From Bacteroidota bacterium (GTDB lineage: Bacteria; Bacteroidota; Bacteroidia; Chitinophagales; Chitinophagaceae), in NCBI GenBank assembly GCA_029561305.1, contig JAKQJG010000008.1:1-54438 (forward strand): a DNA stretch of 54,438 nucleotides. Reading direction: 5' to 3'. The notes under the pieces are model-generated. The model did no database searches. It was not told where the DNA came from and saw only the letters and a list, made by a program, of their open reading frames with translations. Within the stretch, counting starts at the first letter, position 1. Each line of letters opens with the position of its first letter. The position numbers were made by a program, and so were the translations under genes. Positions 10,525 to 19,377 of the stretch are shown here, piece by piece.

Positions 10525-12261
10525 TCACCTCGATGATTCCAAAAAATCTTTTAGTCCCAGCACTATTTTATCCACCATTTGCTGCTGGTATTCCGGGTTC
10601 AGGATTTGCTCTTCTTCTGCAAGGTTGCTCAGAAATAAAGTTTCTATTAAGGCATTGGGATATTCAGTAGGACTGTTCAGCATAAAGTTGAAAGAACCGG
10701 TATTGCCGTATTCTTTCAAACCCAGTTCGAGCAGGCGCTTATAAATTAAAAGGCTCAATGGTTTAAAACCTATATACCGGTAATACGTACTGGTGCCACC
10801 CACACTAAACGGATCTGTAGAAGAATTGAGATGAATACTCAACAACAGATCGGGTACACTATCCCGGTAGAAAAGTATCCTTTCTTTATTATCAAAAAAC
10901 ATTTCCCGGTTCCTGGTCATGATCACTTTGGCACCTTCTTTTTCCAGTGCTTTTTGTAATTTCAATGACAACGCCAGTGTTATTTCCTTTTCATAGGTAC
11001 CGGTGGCACCCACGGCTCCATTGTTTGTGCCGCCATGCCCGGCATCTACGGCAATGGTTAAATTTTTTAAAGAAAGATCAGCAGGCTGTTGTTTTATTTT
11101 GATCACTAAACTGTTGCCGCTGTAGTAAAGCTTATGACCCCAATGCTGCTGGTGTTTCAATTGTACTGTTATCCTGAATATTCCATCTGCCACTTGCTCA
11201 TAATCGATGGCTTCTATTTCTTTGGCCGTCTGCAGTTGTGTTATCCAGTTGGTATTGTTGGTAGCGCCAAAAACATCCACCACAATTTTCGATGGGCCAA
11301 CCAATTGAAAAGACTGGTAAGGCAACCTGGCAAATAGATTCAGTTTTACATAATCATACTTATCATCTCCCCAGGTAGTGATCTTATCTGTTAATGATTC
11401 CGAAGTAAAACTTCCTTTGGGCGCCAGTGTTACGAGTTCATCCGGTATATAGGCCGTTCTGGATGCAGACAGCCGCACTTTATAATGCGTACCGACCTTA
11501 CCAATAATTTTCAGCACAATATTGCTGTCTATATAACCCAGTTTTGCCCCGCCCAGCCTGTCATCTCCCAGTCCATATTCCAGGTGTGCAAGCCTTCCTT
11601 TTGTAAGCGCCATATCCTGGGTGTAAGCCGACATCACAGAAAACAGGTTCTTTGTTTCTTTTGTAATTGTTTTCCCCGATGTATCGGTAACGCTTACAGG
11701 AAATTTCTTTACAAAAAAACTGTCTTCGGGTCTTACGATATACGTTCCCTGGTAAATGCCTGCAATGCCTTTTGTACCAGTCACGGGCATTTCATGTAAC
11801 ACCGTGCCGTTGATCGTTTTTACTGTACAGTTTGGGAATGCCTTTACTTTGAATTGTATCGGGTCGCCCGGTTGTAAAACCAGGTCACCCTCTGGAAAAG
11901 TTTGCACCACATCTATATCCAGTGTTTTTGTGGCCCCTGCCGGCTTGGGTGGAGTATAGGAATAGTTAATTGTTTTTGAAACAGCTTTAGCTGCCCCATT
12001 TGCTTTAATTATAAAACTGCTGTCACCGGGTTTTAAATTCAATTCAAAAGCAAATGCCCCGGTTGAATAAACTTTCGCTGGTTTGTCATTTATGCTGACA
12101 GTACAATTTTTACAAGTAGACCCAATAATAAACTGGCGTGAAGCAGAAACAGGGTTGCTTGCTTTAAAAGGGTTTATCAATTTTACAAAAGGTGTTGCTT
12201 CCTCCTGGGCTAATAGTGCCGAATGTATAAAAACGGTTAGTATTAAAAGATAATATTTCAT
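10525..12261 (-). CDS. N-acetylmuramoyl-L-alanine amidase (Amidase_3) with N-terminal accessory domains
   Basis: 578 residues, signal peptide about 1-18 (ending LLAQ). The C-terminal ~180 residues are an Amidase_3 zinc amidase: DAGHGG with His409, YEKE with Glu424, SIHLNS with His477 and ALIET with Glu540, which are the usual zinc ligands and catalytic glutamate. It would cut the bond between muramic acid and the stem peptide in the periplasm. The N-terminal ~390 residues are longer than in standard AmiA/C proteins: a beta-rich segment with a paired cysteine (CKNC, 50-53), an SH3-like stretch near 240-280 and an AMIN-like region around 300-390. The catalytic set is complete, so activity is likely. 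It shares a short divergent intergenic region with the M48 protease gene. Confidence 0.9.
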   Translation of the reverse strand: MKYYLLILTVFIHSALLAQEEATPFVKLINPFKASNPVSASRQFIIGSTCKNCTVSINDKPAKVYSTGAFAFELNLKPGDSSFIIKANGAAKAVSKTINYSYTPPKPAGATKTLDIDVVQTFPEGDLVLQPGDPIQFKVKAFPNCTVKTINGTVLHEMPVTGTKGIAGIYQGTYIVRPEDSFFVKKFPVSVTDTSGKTITKETKNLFSVMSAYTQDMALTKGRLAHLEYGLGDDRLGGAKLGYIDSNIVLKIIGKVGTHYKVRLSASRTAYIPDELVTLAPKGSFTSESLTDKITTWGDDKYDYVKLNLFARLPYQSFQLVGPSKIVVDVFGATNNTNWITQLQTAKEIEAIDYEQVADGIFRITVQLKHQQHWGHKLYYSGNSLVIKIKQQPADLSLKNLTIAVDAGHGGTNNGAVGATGTYEKEITLALSLKLQKALEKEGAKVIMTRNREMFFDNKERILFYRDSVPDLLLSIHLNSSTDPFSVGGTSTYYRYIGFKPLSLLIYKRLLELGLKEYGNTGSFNFMLNSPTEYPNALIETLFLSNLAEEEQILNPEYQQQMVDKIVLGLKDFLESSR

Positions 12262-12279
12262 TCCTGCTATTTAATAAAA

Positions 12280-12297
12280 ATACCCTCCGGAGGGTAT
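12280..12297. promoter_or_regulatory. Perfect 18-bp palindrome between divergent promoters
   Basis: ATACCCTCC/GGAGGGTAT is perfectly self-complementary. It lies between the amidase gene (minus, start 12261) and the M48 protease gene (plus, start 12351). It is about 19 bp upstream of the plus-strand -7 box at 12316, where a -33 element would lie, and directly next to a TATTTTTA -7-like box for the minus strand. An operator is a reasonable inference; a terminator is unlikely because both flanking genes point away from it. Confidence 0.5.
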
Positions 12298-12315
12298 GGC
12301 AATTTATAAAACAAT

Positions 12316-12323
12316 TACATTTG
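12316..12323 (+). promoter_or_regulatory. Bacteroidota -7 promoter box (TACATTTG) for the M48 protease gene
   Basis: Matches the consensus TAnnTTTG exactly and is 27 bp upstream of the ATG at 12351. No clear TTTG -33 element is seen at the usual 19-20 bp upstream; the palindrome at 12280-12297 occupies that place. Confidence 0.55.
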
Positions 12324-12350
12324 TGCCGGTAATTTTAACCTTTACCTTGT

Positions 12351-13739
12351 ATGTCCAATTTTCGCTCTATCCTTATTACAACACTATTACTCTTACTGCA
12401 TTACTATTCCCCAGCGCAAGCGGCCTGGCTATATACCCCTGTAAAAGACGATGACGGTAAATTAAAAACCCTGCAGGCAGAGATACGAAAACAATATGAG
12501 AAAGACAGTGTCAGTATAACAGGTGAAAATAAAAAGTACATCCTGGAAATTTACAGAGACCGGTTGAAAGGGCTGAATGAACTGTTTGAAACAAAAGAAC
12601 CTTTATACTCACCGGAAGCTGCCGCTTACCTTGCTGGTATCACCAATGAGATCATCAATAAAAACCCGGAACTTAAAACCCTGGCTCCCCGTGTATTCTT
12701 CAGCAGGGCCTGGTGGCCGAATGCATATAGCACTGGCGAAGGAACGATCGTTTTTAACATTGATCTTTTTACAAGGCTTCAAAATGAAAGCCAGGTGGCT
12801 TTTGTGCTGTGCCATGAACTGGCCCATTTATACCTTAACCATAGCAATAAAAAGATCACCAGGTACATCAACACAATTTATTCTGAAGAGTACCAGCAAA
12901 AACTAAAGGAAATTAAGAAAAAGCAGTATGACAAAAAAGAGGAGCTCGACAAGCTGGAAATGGGCTTTGCATTTAAGAGCTTAAGGCATAGCCGCGAATT
13001 TGAAACCGAAGCCGATTCTATTGGCCTTCGTTTTATGAAAAATACAAACTACAATTGTAAAGAATCACTTACCTGTCTTGGTATACTGGATGAAATTGAT
13101 GAAGAAAAAATGGATTACAGCAAACAGTTGCCAAAATTGTTTTCTTTTTCCGGCTACCCTTTTAAAACAAGGTGGATTGAGAAAGAAGCGGCATTTTTTG
13201 GTGTGACTGCAGCCGTAAAGGACAAACTGGAAGATTCGTTAAAAACGCATCCCGACTGTAAAGAGAGAATAAAATCGCTTGAGTCAATATTGCAAAGGGA
13301 TTCAGCAGCAAAAGGGTTGCCCTTTGTTCAATCACCGGAACAGTTTACTCAACTGCAACAATTGTTTGCTTTTGAAGGGATCAACTTCTGTTTCCAGTCC
13401 AAAAAAGTTTCCAGAACGCTTTTTAATGCTATCAAATTGCTGGAACAAAACCCTCAAAATGTTTACCTGGTAACAACCATTGGCAATTGCTTTAACCAGT
13501 TTTTTGAAAAACAAAAAAACCATCGCCTTAATAATATTACCGACAATCCTTCTCCATTTCGTGAAAAAAATTACAATACCCTGTTGGAATTTGTCAGCAG
13601 GCTTTCGCTTAAAGACATCAGCCATATTGGCTATCATTTCATGAACCAGTACAGCACGGCTTTTTCAACAGATGCTGCATTCAGCAAAGCTTTTCAACAA
13701 ATTGAAAAAAACTATACAGAAACCAAATCAAGTAATTAA
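12351..13739 (+). CDS. Secreted M48 family metallopeptidase
   Basis: 462 residues with a signal peptide (about 1-24, ending PAQA). The zinc motif is HELAH (His155, Glu156, His159), followed by an ExxAD motif (Glu218 to Asp222) supplying the third zinc ligand, as in M48 peptidases of the Oma1/BepA type. A Lys-rich helical stretch (about 180-205) lies between them. The C-terminal half (about 300-462) has no recognised domain. BepA-like relatives act in outer-membrane protein quality control in the periplasm; a similar role is inferred. It is followed after 23 bp by the next secreted protein and both probably share the promoter at 12316. Confidence 0.85.
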   Translation: MSNFRSILITTLLLLLHYYSPAQAAWLYTPVKDDDGKLKTLQAEIRKQYEKDSVSITGENKKYILEIYRDRLKGLNELFETKEPLYSPEAAAYLAGITNEIINKNPELKTLAPRVFFSRAWWPNAYSTGEGTIVFNIDLFTRLQNESQVAFVLCHELAHLYLNHSNKKITRYINTIYSEEYQQKLKEIKKKQYDKKEELDKLEMGFAFKSLRHSREFETEADSIGLRFMKNTNYNCKESLTCLGILDEIDEEKMDYSKQLPKLFSFSGYPFKTRWIEKEAAFFGVTAAVKDKLEDSLKTHPDCKERIKSLESILQRDSAAKGLPFVQSPEQFTQLQQLFAFEGINFCFQSKKVSRTLFNAIKLLEQNPQNVYLVTTIGNCFNQFFEKQKNHRLNNITDNPSPFREKNYNTLLEFVSRLSLKDISHIGYHFMNQYSTAFSTDAAFSKAFQQIEKNYTETKSSN

Positions 13740-13762
13740 TAAAACCAACTAACCACACAATT

Positions 13763-15328
13763 ATGAGAAAGCAACTTACACTGATGGCTGTTTTTATGGC
13801 TTGCTTGTTTATACAGGCTGAGGCACAAAACAAGATCAGTTTTGAAAACGTGCGCCAGGTTTATATCCGCAACAACGGCCAGGTAATGGACGGCGAAGAA
13901 TTAAAAGGATATTTTACTTTTTATGTTACCGATAAAAAAGACAGGAAGACCAATGCCTACATGATCCAGATACTGGATAACAACCTGAATAAAGTAAAAG
14001 AAATAGAATTTGAAGACGATAAGGACATTCAGATTCTTGAAAGCAGCTATAACAACAGTGCCATCATGTTCCTGTTTTACAACCGCAAAGAAAAAACACT
14101 GGAATATCGCTGTTACGGTTTTGATGGCAAAGTAAAATCAACCTACACCAAAGACCTAACCAACCGTACCAGGATGCTGATTGAGAGCACCTATGGCGGC
14201 AAGTCGGAAGAAGGTCAGAACGAAGCCATTTTCAGTGTAAACAATGTTGGCTTCACTACCGTAATACCCGTTAAAGAAGGCAAATACTACAGCTATGAGA
14301 TCAACTTCTTTTTTACCGACCGCAATAAGCAATGGACATTTGAAGCAGCTGAAGAACAGGAAGACAAATGGTGTACTGCCCTGTATCTTGGGGCTACAGA
14401 TTCACTCGTGGTGTATGAAGTAATTAAACAAAAAAGACTGATGAGCAGGGAAGCACACTCCTGGCTGATTGCCTTCAATATTTTTACCGGGAAAAAACAA
14501 TTTGAAGTGTCTACAGAAGCGGAAGATTATAAATTTTTCCCGATGAATATTGTAACACTAAAAGGGCAAAGTGAATTTATGCTGCTGGGCACTTATTACG
14601 ATCCGGAAGGCAGGGTGGCCAAAGATGCAAGTCTTGGACTGGCCTCGTGGAGGTATAACACTGCCGGAAAAGTAGTATCAAAAAAATACAATTCCTGGGA
14701 AGGACCCATTAGTAAATTTTTGCCGGCAGATGCAAAAGGAAGGGTGGCGGATGTTGGCTATATCTATTTCCACAAAGTATTACAAACAGAAGATGGAAAG
14801 TTTTTTGCAGTTGGGGAAGGATATAAAAAAGTAGTGAGTGGATTAGGACTTGCTTCCGGAATATTAGGTGCTGGTAATTCAGGTGGCATCAGCATGATGA
14901 AGCTTAAAATAACTGACATGATCATGATGCAGTTTGATGAACAGTTCAATATCAGCAATGCAAAAGTGTATGAAAAAAACAGTAACTCTATGGAAATGCC
15001 TGCAGGTGCAAGTTATCTTACGCCACACACCATGGCATTGATTGCCAAAAGCTATAAGGCATTTGATTATGACTTTACACAAACAGATAAAAACCATACC
15101 CGTTTTTCTGTAGGCTACAGCGATTTTGTAAAAGAAGATGGTTTTAAAGGACGGACATTCAACACCATCAGTTATGCTGACGGCAAGATCACAACAGACA
15201 AAATAAATATCACTTCCAACAAGGCAACCTGGACGACCCTGATGGCGGCCAAACCTGGCTTTATCGTGATCATGGAATATTTTAAAAAAGAGAAAAAGCT
15301 TGATATAAGATTAGAGAAGCTAAACTAA
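13763..15328 (+). CDS. Secreted protein of unknown function
   Basis: 521 residues with a signal peptide (1-22, ending AEAQ). The mature part is rich in beta-strand patterns and charged residues, with no membrane segment and no enzyme motif recognised. A Gly/Ser-rich stretch near 360-378 (SGLGLASGILGAGNSGG) may be a loop or linker. It is 23 bp downstream of the M48 peptidase gene and ends before a strong hairpin, so the two genes are probably one operon. It could be a DUF6770-like protein, but this was not confirmed. Confidence 0.75.
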   Translation: MRKQLTLMAVFMACLFIQAEAQNKISFENVRQVYIRNNGQVMDGEELKGYFTFYVTDKKDRKTNAYMIQILDNNLNKVKEIEFEDDKDIQILESSYNNSAIMFLFYNRKEKTLEYRCYGFDGKVKSTYTKDLTNRTRMLIESTYGGKSEEGQNEAIFSVNNVGFTTVIPVKEGKYYSYEINFFFTDRNKQWTFEAAEEQEDKWCTALYLGATDSLVVYEVIKQKRLMSREAHSWLIAFNIFTGKKQFEVSTEAEDYKFFPMNIVTLKGQSEFMLLGTYYDPEGRVAKDASLGLASWRYNTAGKVVSKKYNSWEGPISKFLPADAKGRVADVGYIYFHKVLQTEDGKFFAVGEGYKKVVSGLGLASGILGAGNSGGISMMKLKITDMIMMQFDEQFNISNAKVYEKNSNSMEMPAGASYLTPHTMALIAKSYKAFDYDFTQTDKNHTRFSVGYSDFVKEDGFKGRTFNTISYADGKITTDKINITSNKATWTTLMAAKPGFIVIMEYFKKEKKLDIRLEKLN

Positions 15329-15347
15329 TTACAGGCCTGCTTTTTAG

Positions 15348-15385
15348 TACAAAGTCCACCCATGATCAAATGGGTGGACTTTGTA
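15348..15385. terminator. Bidirectional hairpin terminator between convergent genes
   Basis: A perfect 16-bp stem (15348-15363 pairs with 15370-15385) with a 6-nt loop, GATCAA. It lies 19 bp after the plus-strand gene stop and 20 bp after the minus-strand acyl-CoA dehydrogenase stop. T-rich flanks on both sides are modest. Confidence 0.8.
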
Positions 15386-15405
15386 TTATTACAGGAAAGT
15401 ATTTT

Positions 15406-17196
15406 TTAGAAACAATACTTGTGTTCCGCTATCATTTTATCAGCGATCCTTCTGCCGGCATCTTTGGCATTGAAAGGCTGAGCTTTGGTAAACCTTTTTA
15501 ACCCCAGCAGCATCATCCTTAATTCATCTCCTTCTGCAAAAGAATTAATAGCATCCTTTCCGGCTTTGTTCACGTTGTCAACCGCATCGTTCAGGTAACA
15601 ACGCATCAGGTCAACATAGAGCCTGCTGCTTTCTTCACCACTTTTATCCGTCATCTTCATTACTCTCAGTAAAGTGCTTTCAGCAGTAAATGTTTCCATC
15701 GCCATATCTGCAATATTCATTAATATCTCCTGCTCATCACTTAGTTTCATCATCAGTTTTTGCACTGCTGCGCCTGCCACCATCAGGATGGATTTTTTCA
15801 TATTCAGGATGGCTTTTCTTTCTGCTGCAAAAGCACCATCATCTTCACTGCCAAAATCAGGAATGCTCATCAATTCCTTTGAAACAGCCATCGCCGGACC
15901 CATCAAATCGAGCTTACCTTTCATGGCTCTTTTCAATATCATATCCACTGTGAGCAGGCGGTTAATTTCGTTGGTGCCTTCATATATCCGGTTGATACGG
16001 CTGTCGCGGTAAGCCCGGCTGATCATGTATTCATCACTAAAACCATTACCACCAAAAATTTGTACGCCTTCATCCACTACAAAATCCAGCACTTCACTTC
16101 CCAATACTTTCAAAATGGCACATTCCACGGCATATTCTTCTGCTGCACCCAGTAGTGCTTCATTAAATGGTTTGCCGTCTGCTTTTAGTTCATGCTCCTT
16201 ATCATCTATCCATTTACTTGTTCTGTATAAGGCGCTTTCGCAGGCAAAAATTTTCACTGCACTCTGGGCCAGTTTATGTTTGATGGCACCAAAATTGGCG
16301 ATGGCTGTTTTAAATTGTTCTCTTGTTTTAGCATAGTCAACCATTCCGGTCAATGCCATCTTAGCACCACCATTTGCAGCAGCACATAATTTTAAGCGGC
16401 CAATGTTTAAAATGTTAAAAGCAATGATATGCCCCTTGCCAACCTCACCCAATAAATTTTCAACAGGTACTTTGCAATCCTGGAAATACAATTGCACGGT
16501 AGAAGAACCTTTAATACCCATCTTGTGTTCCTCTGGCCCCTGTGTAAAACCTTCAAAGCCACGTTCAATAATAAAGGCAGAAAATTTATCGCCGTCAATT
16601 TTGGCAAACACGGTATATACGTCTGCAAAACCACCATTGGTTATCCAGCATTTTTGACCATTGAGTAAATAGTGTTTCCCATCAGCCGAAAGTGTTGCCG
16701 TTGTCTTAGCGCCCAATGCATCACTGCCACTGTTTGGTTCTGTTAGTCCATAAGCTCCTTTCCATTCACCCGTTGCCAGTTTGGGGATATATTTTTTCTT
16801 TTGTTCTTCTGTACCAAAATACAAGATCGGTAAAGTGCCAATACCTGTATGTGCAGCCACTGCCACACTAAAAGAATAACCGGCACCCAATCCTTCATTT
16901 ACCAATGTAGCAGTGATAAAATCTTTTCCCAGTCCGCCAAACTCTTCAGGAATAGCGGCGCCCAATAAACCTTGTTCGCCGGCCTTTTCTACCAATGAAG
17001 GCATTAGCCCCGGCTCCAGTTTATCAATCCTGTCAACAATGGGATTTACTTCAGTAGCCAAAAACTGCAGGCACATTTCTTTTACCATTACCTGTTCTTC
17101 GGTAAAATCTTCCGGTGTAAAAGTTTCAAATGCGTTGCTTTCTTTAATCAGCCACTCACCGCCTTTAAGGGTTGTTGTTGTAGTTTGAGTACTCAT
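15406..17196 (-). CDS. Acyl-CoA dehydrogenase (long form, about 600 residues)
   Basis: 596 residues. The flavin dehydrogenase core fills 30-430: YGLTEPNSGSD (149-159), the beta-domain motif WITNGG (184-189), FGGNGFSDEY (381-390) and the YEGTNEINR motif with the likely catalytic Glu406. The extra ~170 C-terminal residues resemble the tail of VLCAD/ACAD9-type enzymes. It would oxidise fatty acyl-CoA to the trans-2-enoyl-CoA with FAD in the cytoplasm. A MarR regulator lies upstream on the same strand across a repeat-filled 320-bp gap, and regulation by it is possible. No other beta-oxidation gene is adjacent. Confidence 0.9.
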   Translation of the reverse strand: MSTQTTTTTLKGGEWLIKESNAFETFTPEDFTEEQVMVKEMCLQFLATEVNPIVDRIDKLEPGLMPSLVEKAGEQGLLGAAIPEEFGGLGKDFITATLVNEGLGAGYSFSVAVAAHTGIGTLPILYFGTEEQKKKYIPKLATGEWKGAYGLTEPNSGSDALGAKTTATLSADGKHYLLNGQKCWITNGGFADVYTVFAKIDGDKFSAFIIERGFEGFTQGPEEHKMGIKGSSTVQLYFQDCKVPVENLLGEVGKGHIIAFNILNIGRLKLCAAANGGAKMALTGMVDYAKTREQFKTAIANFGAIKHKLAQSAVKIFACESALYRTSKWIDDKEHELKADGKPFNEALLGAAEEYAVECAILKVLGSEVLDFVVDEGVQIFGGNGFSDEYMISRAYRDSRINRIYEGTNEINRLLTVDMILKRAMKGKLDLMGPAMAVSKELMSIPDFGSEDDGAFAAERKAILNMKKSILMVAGAAVQKLMMKLSDEQEILMNIADMAMETFTAESTLLRVMKMTDKSGEESSRLYVDLMRCYLNDAVDNVNKAGKDAINSFAEGDELRMMLLGLKRFTKAQPFNAKDAGRRIADKMIAEHKYCF

Positions 17197-17516
17197 ATAT
17201 TAAAGTTTTTGTTTTTTATAAAAATGCTCCTGGTGTCTTGTTGCTTGATATTCTGTTACTGGTTTCTTGTTTCTGGCTATTCAGTTTCTGGTTTCTCGTT
17301 TCTTGTTATTCTGTTTCTCGTTGCTCAAATATTTAAGCTGTTTCCCAATCCGTAAACAGTATAGATAATAAAAGAGCCCAACGAGAAACAAGAAACTAGT
17401 AACGGTTTTCCTATTTCTAAACAGTTTACATATTAAAAGAGCCCAACGAGAAACGCCCAACAAGTAACCAGCAACGAGTAACATCTTTTAAAAGAGCCTA
17501 ACGAGAAACAAGAAAC
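17197..17516. repeat. 320-bp intergenic region full of short degenerate direct and inverted repeats
   Basis: Contains no credible gene. Three copies of a ~28-bp word beginning AAAAGAGCC and continuing AACGAGAAACAAGAAAC occur at 17370-17397, 17435-17454 (truncated) and 17490-17517; the first and last agree at 27 of 28 positions. The left part (17254-17325) carries the inverse word, GTTTCTGGTTTCTCGTT (17284-17300), so the two halves can pair. The last copy ends on the MarR stop codon. Confidence 0.75.
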
Positions 17517-17957
17517 TTACTTAAGATTATCATACACCATCTGCAGCACTTCCTTCGCAATTTCAACCTGCCCGTTAGTAACGCCTGCCAGTGCTTCATT
17601 CAGTGTTTGATTGGCCAGTTCCATGGTTTGTTCCTGCAACTGCTCTGCTTCCTTTGTTAAAAAAATAAGATTACTTCTGCGGTCGTCTTTGCTCGGCACT
17701 CTTTTCACCAGCTTCAGTTTTTCGAGATTATCCACTAACCTTGTAATACTTGGTTTATCCCTGAAAGTGGCATCACATAATTGTTGCTGGCTTAATCCAT
17801 CTTCCTTCCATAAATGATACAACACACTCCATTGTTCAATCGTTATATCAAGCCCTGCCTGTTTAAAATTCTTCTGCAACCGTCTTGCAATGGCCGTGCT
17901 TGCTTTTCCCGTAATGAAGCTGTACAGCTCCCCTTTCTTAAATTGGTTGTTTGGCAT
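17517..17957 (-). CDS. MarR family transcriptional regulator
   Basis: 146 residues from the ATG at 17957. A longer frame with an ATG at 17981 exists, but it would put the dyad at 17959-17981 inside the gene, so the shorter start is preferred. The winged-helix domain is visible: helix-turn-helix about 55-82 (LSQQQLCDATFRDKPSITRL) and the wing motif DDRRS (91-95). Members are usually dimeric repressors released by small aromatic or oxidative ligands. It precedes the acyl-CoA dehydrogenase gene on the same strand and is divergent from the glycosyltransferase gene. Confidence 0.88.
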   Translation of the reverse strand: MPNNQFKKGELYSFITGKASTAIARRLQKNFKQAGLDITIEQWSVLYHLWKEDGLSQQQLCDATFRDKPSITRLVDNLEKLKLVKRVPSKDDRRSNLIFLTKEAEQLQEQTMELANQTLNEALAGVTNGQVEIAKEVLQMVYDNLK

Positions 17958-17958
17958 A

Positions 17959-17981
17959 TAGTTGTTTATGCAACTAAACAA
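17959..17981. promoter_or_regulatory. Candidate MarR operator (two overlapping inverted repeats)
   Basis: TAGTTG-N6-CAACTA (17959-17976) overlaps TTGTTT-N8-AAACAA (17962-17981), immediately upstream of the MarR start codon. This fits autorepression by a MarR dimer. Confidence 0.5.
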
Positions 17982-18017
17982 AATTAATCATTCAATTCGA
18001 TTTTCAAAATTTATTTT

Positions 18018-18097
18018 TGCGGCACCGGCTTAGTGTTTTGGCAAGGCATCGTGGAGTTTATCCAGAGCGAAGCCGAAGATCACTCACTTTTGCCGCA
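18018..18097. repeat. Possible dispersed palindromic repeat element (encodes YPERSRR in one frame)
   Basis: Seven-base inverted ends TGCGGCA (18018-18024) and TGCCGCA (18091-18097) bracket a GC-richer segment with the words GAGTTTATCC and GCGAAGCCGAAG. In one forward frame it reads VYPERSRRS, a peptide signature seen in translations of dispersed short repeats in many bacterial genomes. It ends 8 bp before the glycosyltransferase start. Confidence 0.45.
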
Positions 18098-18104
18098 TAC
18101 CATT

Positions 18105-19295
18105 ATGCAGCTATTCATCCTTGGAATTTCTCTTGTACTTTTTGTTGTGTATGCTGCATTGATACTTTACTATGCCATCAGCTGGACCAGTATTCCCGCT
18201 TTCAAACCTGTTATGGGTAAAGGAGACAAACAGCTTACTCTCACTATTATCATTCCGGCCCGAAACGAAGAACAAAAAATTGGAGCCTGTTTAAACTCAG
18301 TTTGCAGTCAACAATACCCTGCACACTTGTATGAAGTGCTGGTGGTAGACGATCATTCCACAGACAACACGGCAAACATTGTAAAAAAATATGCTGGAAA
18401 AAATGTTCAGTTAATTTCATTAAAAGACGAACTGAGCGGTGGTACACTAAATGCTTATAAGAAAAAAGCTATCGAAGTGGCAGTTGCACGTGCCAATGGC
18501 GAATTGATCATAGCAACCGATGCCGATTGCATTGTAAATGAAAACTGGCTGAATACCATTGCGGCATTTCATCACAAACATAACGCAGCATTTATAGCCA
18601 TGCCGGTTACTTATGACAGCAGCAGCACCTTTATAGAAATATTCCAGTCACTTGATTTTATGACGCTGCAGGGAATCACCGGCGCTTCCGTTCACAAAAA
18701 GATACATAGTATGTGCAACGGAGCCAACCTTGCCTATACAAAAAAAGCATTTGAGGATGTAAACGGTTTTAAAGACATTGATAATATTGCCAGCGGAGAT
18801 GATATGCTGCTGATGCATAAAATATACAACCAGCAACCCGAAAAGGTTTTCTTTCTTAAATCAAAAGAAGTGATCGTACAAACGGCACCGATGAAAACCA
18901 TTAAAGACTTTTTTAATCAACGGATACGCTGGGCAAGCAAGGCAGATAAATTTGAAGACAAACGCATCTTTGCAGTATTGCTGATGGTGTATTTATTTAA
19001 TGTACTGTTACTGGTACTGCCGGTTGTCAGCCTTTTTAAAAATTACTCATTTGATTTTGTAAAAGGCAATGGCAACCGGTTTCACCTGTCGCTGTTTCAA
19101 TTTTGGTTACTGCTGCTGACTGGAAAAACCATTATTGAACTGATCTTTCTTTATCCTGTCGCCCGCTTTTTTAAAAAATCAACATTGCTTTGGTTGTTTC
19201 CGGTTGCACAGCCATTTCACATTGTATATACTGTTATTGCTGGCTGGCTTGGTAAGTTTGGCAGCTACGAGTGGAAAGAGAGAAAAGTAAAATGA
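18105..19295 (+). CDS. Family 2 glycosyltransferase, membrane-bound
   Basis: 396 residues from the ATG at 18105, which begins directly with a membrane helix. An upstream ATG at 18033 adds 24 residues translated from a repeat-like element and is disfavoured. GT-A fold motifs: IIPARNEE (49-56), VVDDHSTDNT (80-89), TDAD (138-141) as metal-binding DxD, SGDDMLL (230-236) and QRIRW (272-276), the QxxRW motif of processive-type enzymes. One N-terminal helix (about 3-27) and two or three C-terminal helices anchor it to the inner membrane. It probably adds sugars to a lipid carrier or extends an exopolysaccharide. Substrate unknown. Confidence 0.87.
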   Translation: MQLFILGISLVLFVVYAALILYYAISWTSIPAFKPVMGKGDKQLTLTIIIPARNEEQKIGACLNSVCSQQYPAHLYEVLVVDDHSTDNTANIVKKYAGKNVQLISLKDELSGGTLNAYKKKAIEVAVARANGELIIATDADCIVNENWLNTIAAFHHKHNAAFIAMPVTYDSSSTFIEIFQSLDFMTLQGITGASVHKKIHSMCNGANLAYTKKAFEDVNGFKDIDNIASGDDMLLMHKIYNQQPEKVFFLKSKEVIVQTAPMKTIKDFFNQRIRWASKADKFEDKRIFAVLLMVYLFNVLLLVLPVVSLFKNYSFDFVKGNGNRFHLSLFQFWLLLLTGKTIIELIFLYPVARFFKKSTLLWLFPVAQPFHIVYTVIAGWLGKFGSYEWKERKVK

Positions 19296-19377
19296 CCAAT
19301 TATTATTTCTTTAACAGCAGTGGTTGCAGCATTTATAATTATAATTCAATCTTCACATAAACCAATAACTTAACTGT

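Noticed and set aside
17370-17517. CRISPR array
   Set aside because: Only three unequally spaced, partly truncated copies and no cas genes; the spacing is not spacer-like.
18033-18104. Extra 24 N-terminal residues of the glycosyltransferase
   Set aside because: They come from a repeat-like element and are not needed for the fold.
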